Part shown: positions 9,219-17,485 of the stretch, one piece after another
Layout: each line of letters starts with the position of its first letter
Position numbering within the stretch: position 1 is the first letter of the stretch
From: an uncultured Pelagibacteraceae bacterium
GTDB lineage: Bacteria > Pseudomonadota > Alphaproteobacteria > Pelagibacterales > Pelagibacteraceae
DNA length: 64,000 nt
Reading direction: 5' to 3'
Assembly: GCA_902579585.1 (NCBI GenBank)
Contig: CACHHJ010000002.1
Span: 1-64,000 of the forward strand
Notes under the pieces: generated by a model
Database searches by the model: none
What the model saw: the letters and a program-made list of their open reading frames with translations, nothing else
What the model was told of the DNA's origin: nothing
Translations under genes and position numbers: made by a program

Positions 9219-10588
9219 GCGGCTTGAATAATTTTATTTGAAATTTTTGAATTTTTCTTAATTTCCTCTGAAATCAAGAAAGCTAGTTCTAAAGCCTGGT
9301 CAGCATTCAATCTTGGATCACAATGAGTTCTGTATCTGTTAGATAAATCTTTTTCAGATATTTTTTGAGCTCCACCAGTACATTCTGTCACATCTTGACC
9401 TGTCATTTCTACATGAAGGCCGCCTGCGTAACTACCCTCAGATTGACTAATGGCAAAGAAGTTTTTAACTTCTTTTACAACGCTGTCGAAAGTTCTTGTT
9501 TTAAAACCGGTTGCTGCTTTTATTGTATTGCCATGCATTGGATCGCAAGACCAAACAACATTCAATCCCTCTTTTTTTACTGACTTAATTAGTTTGGGTA
9601 AATATTTTTCAACGTTGTCAGCACCAAATCTTGATATTAATGTCATTCTACCAGGTTCGTTATTAGGATTTAAAATATTACAAAGTTTAATCAGTTCGTC
9701 TGCTTTCAAAGTTGGTCCACACTTTAAACCGATTGGGTTTTTAATGCCTTTACAAAATTCAACATGCGCACCATCTACTTGTCTTGTTCTGTCTCCAATC
9801 CATACAAAGTGAGCTGAGGTATCATGATATTCTCCAGTAGTTGAATCAACTCTTGTCATTGCTTGTTCGAATGGCAAATGTAATGCTTCATGTGAAGTAT
9901 AAAAATTTACAGTTCTTAATCTTCTATTGTTATCCGAGTTAATACCACACGCTTCCATAAAAGCTAAAGCATCACTTATTTTGTCCTCTATTTCTTTGTA
10001 TTTGCCTTTTGTTCTATCTTTAATAAACCCTAAATTCCATAAATGAACTTGTCTCAAATCAGCAAAACCTCCTTGGGAAAAGGCTCTCAATAAATTCAGT
10101 GTTGATGCTGATTGAGAATATGCTCTAAATAATCTTTTTGCATCAGGTTGTCTTGATTTTTCTGTAAATTCCATCCCATTTATATTGTCTCCTAAATAGC
10201 TAGGTAATTCTTTACCATCTCTTTTTTCTGTCGGTGCACTTCGTGGTTTAGAAAACTGTCCTGCAATTCTTCCAATTTTAACAACGGGTACAGATGCAGA
10301 CGCTGTTAAAACTAAAGACATTTGTAAAATTATTTTAAATGTATCTCTTATATTGTCAGGATTGAACTCTGCAAAACTTTCGGCACAATCTCCTCCTTGT
10401 AATAAAAATGCTTTTCCATGAACAACGTCTCCTAGAGCCTTTTTAAGTGATCGAGACTCACCCGCAAAAACTAAAGGTGGATATTTTTTTACTTTGCTTA
10501 AAACCAAATCAAGTTCCTTTTGATCTTGGTACACCGGTATATGTTTTGCTGGAAATTTTTTCCAACTATTTAAAGTCCATTTTTTCAT
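9212..10588 (-). CDS. aroG: 3-deoxy-7-phosphoheptulonate (DAHP) synthase, class II
   Basis: Joins phosphoenolpyruvate and erythrose-4-phosphate, the entry step of the shikimate pathway. It belongs to the class II (plant/mycobacterial type) family: FAGESRSLKKALG, FLLQGGDCAESF, KIGRIAGQFSKPRS, FYTSHEALHLPFE and WSCDPMHGNT are all present. The track ORF begins at a TTG (10594), but ATG at 10588 gives MKKWTLNSWKKFPA, the usual class II N-terminus, so I take that start (458 aa). glmS ends 32 bases upstream and nadE follows downstream. A hairpin covers its stop codon. Confidence 0.96.
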   Translation of the reverse strand: MKKWTLNSWKKFPAKHIPVYQDQKELDLVLSKVKKYPPLVFAGESRSLKKALGDVVHGKAFLLQGGDCAESFAEFNPDNIRDTFKIILQMSLVLTASASVPVVKIGRIAGQFSKPRSAPTEKRDGKELPSYLGDNINGMEFTEKSRQPDAKRLFRAYSQSASTLNLLRAFSQGGFADLRQVHLWNLGFIKDRTKGKYKEIEDKISDALAFMEACGINSDNNRRLRTVNFYTSHEALHLPFEQAMTRVDSTTGEYHDTSAHFVWIGDRTRQVDGAHVEFCKGIKNPIGLKCGPTLKADELIKLCNILNPNNEPGRMTLISRFGADNVEKYLPKLIKSVKKEGLNVVWSCDPMHGNTIKAATGFKTRTFDSVVKEVKNFFAISQSEGSYAGGLHVEMTGQDVTECTGGAQKISEKDLSNRYRTHCDPRLNADQALELAFLISEEIKKNSKISNKIIQAAS

Positions 10589-10626
10589 ATTCAACTCTTG
10601 GTGGATATTTATATTATTATTACAAT

Positions 10627-12444
10627 TTATTCAACTGTAACAGATTTGGCTAGGTTTCTTGGCTTATCTATATCGCATTTTTTGAATAAAGCTACGTGAT
10701 ATGAAAGAAGTTGAAGAGGTATAGTAAACATAAAAGGTGAAAGAGTTAAATCAGAGTCTGGTAAATTAATTTGAAACCTTATATTTTCACTAATAACCTT
10801 TCCGTCAGAATTAGTTAATAATAACACTTTGCCACCTCTAGCTATAACTTCTTGCATATTCGATAAAGTCTTTTCAAAATATTTATCTTTTGGTGCAATA
10901 ACTACAACAGGTAAACCATCTTCTATTAATGCTAAAGGACCATGTTTCATTTCACCAGCAGGATAACCTTCGGCATGTAAATATGAAAGTTCTTTTAATT
11001 TTAGTGCACCTTCTAATGCAATTGGAAATGAAGAGCCTCTTCCTAAAAACATTGAGCCTTTTGACTCATAAATATCTTTTGCAATCAATTGAATTTTTTC
11101 TTCTTCTTTTAACGCTTCACTGATTAGTCTGGGTAATTTTTTTAATTCAGAAATTTTCTTTTTATATTCAACATTATGCATGTCATCTCTGACCTCAGAA
11201 ATTTTTAAAGAGAGTAAATATAAAACTAACATTTGACCAACAAAAGCTTTTGTGGAAGCCACTCCTATTTCTGGTCCAGCATGAATTGGTAAAACACAGT
11301 CTGAGTTTCTGGCTATTGAACTTTCAACAACATTTATAACTGAACAAGTTTTAACATTTTGCCTTCTACAAAGATCTAAAGCTGCATATGTATCAGCAGT
11401 TTCGCCGGATTGTGATACAAAAATATAAAGGGCTTTTTTATCAAATCTAACTTTTCTGTATCTAAATTCTGAGGCTATGTCGACTTCAATATTTAAAGAT
11501 GTAAACTCCTCAAACCAATATTTTGCTACTAAACAAGAATGGTAGGCAGTTCCACATCCAATCAATACTACCCTATTTATTTCTTTTGGATCTAGTGGAA
11601 GGTTGTAAAAATTTATTTCCTCTCTGATTTTATCGATATACTCTTTTAAACAAGTTTTGACAGTAACAGGTTGTTCAAAAATCTCTTTTATCATGAAATT
11701 CTTATAATTCCCCTTACTAACTGACTCTTTATCCTCAGAAAGTGTAAAAATTTCTTTATTAATTTTATCTTTATTATGATTATAAAATTTAACTTCATCT
11801 TTAGATAAAACACATACATCTCCATCATCTAAATATGAAATTTTGTTTGTCATTGACTTTAAAGCATATGAATCAGAACCTAAATAATTTTCATTATTTG
11901 AATAACCAACAGCTAAGGGACTACCTCTTCTGGCACCGATGACAAAGTTTTTGTGATTTTTAAATATTATACCCAAAGCAAAACTACCTTTAAGTAAATC
12001 TATAGTTTCAAATACCGCTTTTAAGGGATCCAATTTTTTTAATTTTTCTGTAAGAAGAACTGTTATTACTTCAGTATCTGTTTGAGATTTAAAAGTCGTA
12101 CCAGATTTTTCAAATTCTTTTTTAAGTTGATCAGAATTTTCTATTATTCCGTTATGTACTACTGATACTATGTCACTTGAGTGAGGATGAGCATTAATTT
12201 CGTTTGGAACTCCATGTGTTGCCCACCTTACATGTCCTATACCTAAATTTCCTTCGTTTGGACTTTGAAATAAAATTTTTTCGAGTTTTTCTACTCTACC
12301 AGAACATTTTTTTTCATTGATTTCACCATTTGCAATTGTAGCAAGACCTGCGGAGTCATAACCGCGGTATTCCAATTTTTTCAAGGCATTTACAATGTTA
12401 GTAGAAACTTTTTTATTGCTTGCTATACCTATTATCCCACACAT
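10627..12444 (-). CDS. glmS: Glutamine--fructose-6-phosphate aminotransferase (isomerizing)
   Basis: Makes glucosamine-6-phosphate for peptidoglycan and lipid A. The 605-aa protein has an N-terminal glutaminase domain beginning MCGIIGIA (Cys2 nucleophile after Met removal), with HVRWATHG, VVHNGIIEN and a QTDTEV segment. Two SIS isomerase domains follow (SQSGETADTYAAL; GRGSSFPIALEGALKLKE), and the canonical end is PRNLAKSVTVE. The ATG overlaps the glmU-like stop by one base (TAATG), so glmU-glmS is a coupled pair feeding UDP-GlcNAc synthesis. Confidence 0.98.
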   Translation of the reverse strand: MCGIIGIASNKKVSTNIVNALKKLEYRGYDSAGLATIANGEINEKKCSGRVEKLEKILFQSPNEGNLGIGHVRWATHGVPNEINAHPHSSDIVSVVHNGIIENSDQLKKEFEKSGTTFKSQTDTEVITVLLTEKLKKLDPLKAVFETIDLLKGSFALGIIFKNHKNFVIGARRGSPLAVGYSNNENYLGSDSYALKSMTNKISYLDDGDVCVLSKDEVKFYNHNKDKINKEIFTLSEDKESVSKGNYKNFMIKEIFEQPVTVKTCLKEYIDKIREEINFYNLPLDPKEINRVVLIGCGTAYHSCLVAKYWFEEFTSLNIEVDIASEFRYRKVRFDKKALYIFVSQSGETADTYAALDLCRRQNVKTCSVINVVESSIARNSDCVLPIHAGPEIGVASTKAFVGQMLVLYLLSLKISEVRDDMHNVEYKKKISELKKLPRLISEALKEEEKIQLIAKDIYESKGSMFLGRGSSFPIALEGALKLKELSYLHAEGYPAGEMKHGPLALIEDGLPVVVIAPKDKYFEKTLSNMQEVIARGGKVLLLTNSDGKVISENIRFQINLPDSDLTLSPFMFTIPLQLLSYHVALFKKCDIDKPRNLAKSVTVE

Positions 12445-13085
12445 TATTTTTTACTCCTATAATTTTCTATTTCTTCTTGTTCAGACCTTTCCAAAGCCAA
12501 AGAGTTTTCTTTCACATCTCTTGTGATTACAGAGCCAGCGCCAATAATTGATTTTTTTTTAATTTTAACTGGAGCGACTAAAGATGTATTTGATCCAACA
12601 AAAACATCATCAGAAATAATGGTTTTGTTTTTTTTAATTCCATCATAATTACAGGTAATCGTTCCAGCTCCAATATTAGTATTTTTTCCAATCTCACTAT
12701 CGCCAATATAAGATAAATGATTGACCTTTGATTTCGAATTAATTTTAGATTTTTTTGTCTCTACGAAATTTCCAATTTTTACACCTGGCATTAAGTGTGT
12801 TCCTTCTCTAATTCTTGCGTAAGGTCCTATTGTTACTTTGTTTTCAATTTTTGCACCCTCAATATGACTGAATGATAAAATTTCAACGTTGTTACCTATT
12901 CTTACTTTTTTACCAATAACTACATAAGGGTTAATAGTCACATTTTTTCCAAACTTAGTGTCTTTAGATAAAAAGATTGTTTCTGGAGCAATTAAATTTA
13001 CACCAGACTTTAAAGCTTTTTTTCTCAATCTTTCTTGAATTGCTTTGTATGTAACAGCTTTTTTAAATTTTGAATTTGTGTTCAT
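12444..13085 (-). CDS. glmU: GlmU C-terminal half only: glucosamine-1-phosphate N-acetyltransferase
   Basis: This 213-aa protein matches only the left-handed beta-helix acetyltransferase part of GlmU. Visible hallmarks are the linker-like RLRKKALKSGVNLI, repeated hexapeptides (ARIREGTHLMPGVKIGNFVE), the catalytic-region VNHLSYIGD, NIGAGTITCNYDG and a C-terminal LALERSEQEEIENY. The N-terminal uridylyltransferase domain of about 230 residues (with its LAAGxGTRM loop) is absent, and nothing upstream in this frame encodes it. It should therefore acetylate glucosamine-1-phosphate, while another protein would make UDP-GlcNAc. It is coupled to glmS by a one-base overlap. Confidence 0.88.
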   Translation of the reverse strand: MNTNSKFKKAVTYKAIQERLRKKALKSGVNLIAPETIFLSKDTKFGKNVTINPYVVIGKKVRIGNNVEILSFSHIEGAKIENKVTIGPYARIREGTHLMPGVKIGNFVETKKSKINSKSKVNHLSYIGDSEIGKNTNIGAGTITCNYDGIKKNKTIISDDVFVGSNTSLVAPVKIKKKSIIGAGSVITRDVKENSLALERSEQEEIENYRSKK

Positions 13086-13157
13086 TAAAATTTCTCTTTA
13101 CATTAGAATTATGATTGTAATAAGTCACAAAATATTTCTTATTACAACTTGAACAAA

Positions 13158-13820
13158 ATGACTCAAAAATTAACAATTTTATTCGATCTAGATGGTACAC
13201 TAGTTAATACGGCTCCTGATCTAATGGCTGCACACAATCACGTTATGAAAAAATTTGGTTACCAACAAAAAAATCTTAGTGATATTAAACATATTGCTGG
13301 CAAAGGTGCATGGATCATGATGCAAAGATCTTTCAAAGAGGAAATTAAAGATGAAAAATTAAAAAAAGAAATGGTAAGAGAATTTTTAGATTATTATGCT
13401 AAAAACATTGATAAAAATAGTACGCCTATAAATGGCGTGACTAGTTTTTTAAAATGGGCACAGTCGAAGAAAATCCCTATGGGTGTGTGCACAAATAAAC
13501 AAGAGAGACTTGCAGTTGATTTGTTAAAAAAAATAAAGTTAGAGGAATATTTTCATTACATTGCTGGTTGTGATACATTTGATTTTAATAAACCCGATCC
13601 TAGACATCTTACAAATGTGATTGAAATAATTGGCGGAGATATAAATAAAGCTTTAATGATCGGTGATAGTGAAGTGGATTCTCAATCAGCAATTAACGCT
13701 AAAATTCCTTTTATATTAGTTGAAGATGGATATACAGAAAAGAAAATTGACCAAATTCCACATGATATTGTCGTCAAAAATTTTTTAAATTTTGAAAAAA
13801 TAATCGAAAAATTTTTATGA
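13158..13820 (+). CDS. gph: HAD-superfamily phosphatase, phosphoglycolate phosphatase-like
   Basis: HAD hydrolase of 220 aa with motif I FDLDGTLVNTAPDL, a Gph-like alpha-helical cap, motif II in VCTNK, and motifs III/IV in KPDPRH and MIGDSEVDSQSA. It probably removes phosphate from 2-phosphoglycolate, but HAD substrate predictions are soft. The track ORF begins at a TTG (13149); the ATG at 13158 (MTQKLTILFDLDGT) is the better start. It is divergent from glmU, with about 70 bases between, and its stop overlaps the LysE-family gene (ATGA). Confidence 0.8.
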   Translation: MTQKLTILFDLDGTLVNTAPDLMAAHNHVMKKFGYQQKNLSDIKHIAGKGAWIMMQRSFKEEIKDEKLKKEMVREFLDYYAKNIDKNSTPINGVTSFLKWAQSKKIPMGVCTNKQERLAVDLLKKIKLEEYFHYIAGCDTFDFNKPDPRHLTNVIEIIGGDINKALMIGDSEVDSQSAINAKIPFILVEDGYTEKKIDQIPHDIVVKNFLNFEKIIEKFL

Positions 13821-14419
13821 TAGATTTTCAACTACTATCTGCATTGGTCACTTATTATTTTATCATGTTTGCAACACCTGGACCTAATAATGCAATGTTA
13901 ACAGCTTCTGGATTGAAATTTGGTTTTGTAAAAACTTTACCACACTTGATAGGAATACCTTTGGGTCATATTTTTCAAATAGGACTTGTGTGTTTCGGCT
14001 TTGGAAATCTTTTTATATTATTTCCAGAATTACAATTTTATATGAAGATATTATGTTTTGTTTATTTAATATACTTGGGCTGGAAAATTATTGGCTCTTT
14101 TAGTTTGGTTGAAAAAGATACAGGTGGTCGACCTTTAAAATTTTATGAGGCATCTTTATTTCAGTTTATAAATCCAAAAGCCTGGGCAGTTGCTATTACT
14201 GTTGCGTCTGGTTTTTTCCCCACTGAGGAAAACTTTATTATTGCTACAATGTTCTTAGTGATTACTGCTGCGATAGTTTGTTTTCCATCTATATGTATTT
14301 GGGCAATTTTTGGTAATAGTCTAAGAATCTTTATCAAAAACACTAAAGCTAAAAAAATAACTGAATATATTTTGGCGGTTTTGTTAGTTTTAACTGCTAT
14401 AGTTGTATTATTAAAATAG
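13817..14419 (+). CDS. LysE/RhtB-family amino-acid exporter
   Basis: Integral membrane protein of 200 aa with about six hydrophobic segments. It carries the LysE/RhtB signature FATPGPNNAMLTASG at residues 17-31 and a conserved INPKAWAVAI segment near residue 115. Members export amino acids or related small metabolites; the substrate cannot be read from sequence. The ATG overlaps the gph-like stop by four bases, so the two are probably co-transcribed, with prpB following 38 bases later. Confidence 0.85.
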   Translation: MIDFQLLSALVTYYFIMFATPGPNNAMLTASGLKFGFVKTLPHLIGIPLGHIFQIGLVCFGFGNLFILFPELQFYMKILCFVYLIYLGWKIIGSFSLVEKDTGGRPLKFYEASLFQFINPKAWAVAITVASGFFPTEENFIIATMFLVITAAIVCFPSICIWAIFGNSLRIFIKNTKAKKITEYILAVLLVLTAIVVLLK

Positions 14420-14457
14420 TCTTTGATTTTATATTTTTGTTTTAATATAAAAACTTG

Positions 14458-15354
14458 ATGCATTTTACAAAAAAAGATGCCAAAACAAAAAGGAAAGATT
14501 TTTTAAATAATCTTAAAGAAAAAAAATTACTTAGATTTCCAGGTGCTTACAATCCTTTGTGTGCAAAATTAATTGCAGAGATAGGCTTTGATGGCGTGTA
14601 TATATCTGGTGGAGTTATGTCAAATGATCTTGGAATTCCAGATATAGGTTTAACCACTTTAAAGCATGTCAGTTATAGGGCAAATCAAATTGCTAAAGTC
14701 ACTGATTTACCAACAATAGTTGATGCAGATACTGGTTTTTCAGATTGTAGTAAGACGATAGAAACTTTTGAAGAAATGGGTCTCTCTGGATGTCATATAG
14801 AAGATCAAATTGCGGAAAAAAGATGTGGTCATTTAGATAACAAAGAGCTTATTTCAAAAGATCAAATGGTAAAAAAAATTAAAGAAGCTGTTGCATCAAG
14901 AAAAGATCGAAATTTTTCAGTTATAGTGAGAACTGATGCAAATCTAGTAGAAGGACTTGAAAAAACAATTGAGAGAGTAAAGGCTTATGAGGCTGCAGGT
15001 GCAGATATAATATTCCCTGAGTCGATGAAAGATGAAAAAGAATTTGAAAGTATAAGAAAAAACTCAAAAGTATTCTTATTAGCTAATATGACAGAATTTG
15101 GGAAATCGAAACTATTATCCACAAAAGAACTAAAAGATTTAGGTTATAATATTGTAATATATCCAGTAACAACACAAAGATTAGCAATGAAAAGTGTGGA
15201 GGATGGCTTGAAGTCTATTTTTAAGGATGGACATCAAAATAATATTATAGATAAAATGCAAACTCGAAAAAGATTGTATGAATTGGTAGAGTATGAAAAG
15301 TATAATACTCCAGATAAAAAAATTACTGATTTTAAAACAGAGGGACATGAATAA
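14458..15354 (+). CDS. prpB: 2-methylisocitrate lyase
   Basis: Cleaves 2-methylisocitrate to pyruvate and succinate in the methylcitrate cycle for propionyl-CoA. The protein belongs to the isocitrate lyase/PEP mutase superfamily: ISGGVMSNDLGIPDIG, the metal-binding VDADTGFS, HIEDQIAEKRCGHL with the catalytic Cys, and VRTDAN. The track ORF begins at a TTG; the next codon, ATG 14458 (MHFTKKDAKTKR), is the likely start, giving 298 aa. prpC follows after two bases. No prpD or prpR is visible nearby. Confidence 0.9.
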   Translation: MHFTKKDAKTKRKDFLNNLKEKKLLRFPGAYNPLCAKLIAEIGFDGVYISGGVMSNDLGIPDIGLTTLKHVSYRANQIAKVTDLPTIVDADTGFSDCSKTIETFEEMGLSGCHIEDQIAEKRCGHLDNKELISKDQMVKKIKEAVASRKDRNFSVIVRTDANLVEGLEKTIERVKAYEAAGADIIFPESMKDEKEFESIRKNSKVFLLANMTEFGKSKLLSTKELKDLGYNIVIYPVTTQRLAMKSVEDGLKSIFKDGHQNNIIDKMQTRKRLYELVEYEKYNTPDKKITDFKTEGHE

Positions 15355-15356
15355 AT

Positions 15357-16481
15357 ATGGCTGAAGAAATTAAAAAAGGTTTGATGGGAATAGTTGTTGA
15401 TGAAACTACAATCTCGCAAGTGATGCCTGAAATAAATTCTCTAACTTACAGGGGTTATAAAGTCCAAGATCTTTGTGAAAAATGTAGTTTCGAAGAGGTA
15501 GCTTATTTAGTTTTGAATGGCGAACTTCCAAAATCTAAAGAGCTTAAAAAGTTTATTAAAGAAGAAAGGAATAATCGAAAATTATCAAAACAAATTTTAA
15601 GTGATATTAAAAATATGCCGAAAAAGGCACATCCTATGGATGCCATTAGATCTGCAGTTAGTTTGATGGGTCTTGAAGATAAAGATACAAGGGATAACTC
15701 GCCAAAAGCAAATATGAGAAAAGCTATGAGAATTTTTGCTCAAACTCCTACTGCTGTAGCAGCATATTTTAGAGCTCGAAAAGGTAAGAAATTTATTCCT
15801 CCAAATAAAAAATTGTCTTATTCAGAAAATTTTTTTAGCATGATGTTTGGAAAAGTTCCTAATAAAGAAATTGTAAAAGCTTTTGATGTTTCAATGATAC
15901 TTTACGCTGAACATAGTTTTAATGTTTCTACTTTTACTGCGAGAACTATCACAAGCAGTCTTTCTGACATGCATGGAGCTATCACTGGTGCAATAGCAAG
16001 TTTAAAAGGCCCATTACATGGCGGTGCAAACGAAGCAGTGATGCATATGTTTAAAGAAATTAATAAACCGGAAAAAGCTGAAACATGGATAAATAACGCT
16101 CTAGACAAAAAGAAAGTTGTTATGGGTTTTGGACACAGGGTTTACAGAAGTGGAGATTCTAGAGTCCCAACAATGAAAAAATACTTTTTAAAAGTCGCAG
16201 AACTGAAAAAAAATACAAAATATCCCAAAATGTATGAAACTCTTGAAAAAATTATGCTTGAAAGAAAAAATATTCACCCAAATGTAGATTATCCTTGTGG
16301 TCCCACGTATCATTTAATGGGTATAGATACAGATTTTTTTACACCAGTTTTTGTTATGGCAAGAATAACTGGCTGGTCAGCTCATATAATTGAGCAACAT
16401 GCGGCTAACAAGCTTATAAGACCTTTGTCTAAGTACAAAGGTAGCGAACACAGAGAAGTTTTATCCTTAAATATTAGATAA
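15357..16481 (+). CDS. prpC: 2-methylcitrate synthase (citrate synthase family)
   Basis: Condenses propionyl-CoA with oxaloacetate. The 374-aa length and N-terminus GLMGIVVDETTISQV / LTYRGYKVQDL fit PrpC-type short citrate synthases. Catalytic regions are GPLHGGANEAVM (His), FGHRVYRSGDSRVP (second His) and the Asp segment near TDFFTPVFVMARITGW. Its position two bases after prpB supports the methylcitrate role over the TCA enzyme, although PrpC enzymes often accept acetyl-CoA too. It ends two bases from convergent nrdB. Confidence 0.88.
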   Translation: MAEEIKKGLMGIVVDETTISQVMPEINSLTYRGYKVQDLCEKCSFEEVAYLVLNGELPKSKELKKFIKEERNNRKLSKQILSDIKNMPKKAHPMDAIRSAVSLMGLEDKDTRDNSPKANMRKAMRIFAQTPTAVAAYFRARKGKKFIPPNKKLSYSENFFSMMFGKVPNKEIVKAFDVSMILYAEHSFNVSTFTARTITSSLSDMHGAITGAIASLKGPLHGGANEAVMHMFKEINKPEKAETWINNALDKKKVVMGFGHRVYRSGDSRVPTMKKYFLKVAELKKNTKYPKMYETLEKIMLERKNIHPNVDYPCGPTYHLMGIDTDFFTPVFVMARITGWSAHIIEQHAANKLIRPLSKYKGSEHREVLSLNIR

Positions 16482-16483
16482 TC

Positions 16484-17485
16484 TTACGAGAATGCCTCTG
16501 CCCAAGAACCTTTTGTAGATGCTTTAGAATACTCTGTAGCTCTACCTTCAAAAAAGTTCATATGTTCAACAGCATTGAGCATAGTATCTAACCAGGTAAG
16601 AGGGTTTTTGTCGATTTTGTAAATTGGCTGTAAACCAAGCTGGATTAACCTTCTGTCGCCTATCCACCTAATATATTTCTTAACCTGATCAGCAGTCAAA
16701 CCTTCTATTGGTCCCATTTGAAAAGCTAAATCAATAAATGAATCTTCGTGTGATATAATTGTTTTACAAGCATCATAAAGTTCGTTTTTTAATTTATCAT
16801 TCCAGATTTCAGGGTTTTCCTTTATAAAAGCTTTAAACAACCTAATCATAGAATTGCAATGAAGGGTTTCGTCTCTTACAGACCAAGTAACTATTTGGCC
16901 CATTCCTTTCATCTTGTTATGTCTTGGAAAATTCAGAAGAATTGCAAAACTTGCAAAAAGCTGAAGTCCCTCAGTGAAAGCACTAAATACGGCAACTGTT
17001 TTTGCAATGTCGGCTTTTGAATTAACATTAAAGCCTTGCATATAGTCGTATTTGTCTTTCATTTCTTTGTATTTCATAAATGCAGAATACTCTGACTCTG
17101 GCATTCCTATTGTATCGAGTAAATGTGAGTATGCTGCTATATGTACTGTCTCCATGGCAGCAAATGCTGTCATCATCATTAAAACTTCTGTTGGCTTAAA
17201 AACAGTTGTGTAATGTCTTAAGTAACAGTTGTTAACTTCAACATCAGCTTGAGTAAAAAATCTAAAAATTTGAGTTAAGAGGTTTTTTTCACCTTGTGAT
17301 AAATTCTTTTGCCAATCTCTCACATCATCGCCGAGCGGTACTTCTTCTGGTAACCAATGTATTCGTTGTTGAGTTAGCCATGCGTCGTAGCACCATGGAT
17401 ATCTAAAGGGTTTGTATACTGGATTTTCTACTAATAACCCACCTTTGAAAACTTCTTTTTCTTTTTTTAAGTTAATTACTGACAT
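16484..17485 (-). CDS. nrdB: Class I ribonucleotide reductase, beta (radical) subunit
   Basis: Diiron subunit that makes the tyrosyl radical for NrdA. The spacing of the first metal ligand Asp (FFTQADVEV) to the Glu in AMETVH is 31 residues, as in E. coli R2. The following ETVHIAAY gives the Glu, His and radical Tyr, and later ligands lie in FTEGLQ and RDETLHCNSM. So it is a Tyr-bearing class Ia-like protein, not the Phe-type class Ic. The track start (MFIMSV) is inside nrdA; I prefer ATG 17485 (MSVINLKKE), 333 aa, overlapping the nrdA end by 10 bases. Confidence 0.95.
   Translation of the reverse strand: MSVINLKKEKEVFKGGLLVENPVYKPFRYPWCYDAWLTQQRIHWLPEEVPLGDDVRDWQKNLSQGEKNLLTQIFRFFTQADVEVNNCYLRHYTTVFKPTEVLMMMTAFAAMETVHIAAYSHLLDTIGMPESEYSAFMKYKEMKDKYDYMQGFNVNSKADIAKTVAVFSAFTEGLQLFASFAILLNFPRHNKMKGMGQIVTWSVRDETLHCNSMIRLFKAFIKENPEIWNDKLKNELYDACKTIISHEDSFIDLAFQMGPIEGLTADQVKKYIRWIGDRRLIQLGLQPIYKIDKNPLTWLDTMLNAVEHMNFFEGRATEYSKASTKGSWAEAFS

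Noticed and set aside
9450-9812. 120-aa plus-strand ORF opposite the class II DAHP synthase gene
   Set aside because: It lies entirely antisense to a strongly conserved gene, has no recognisable motif and no ribosome site; it is a shadow frame.
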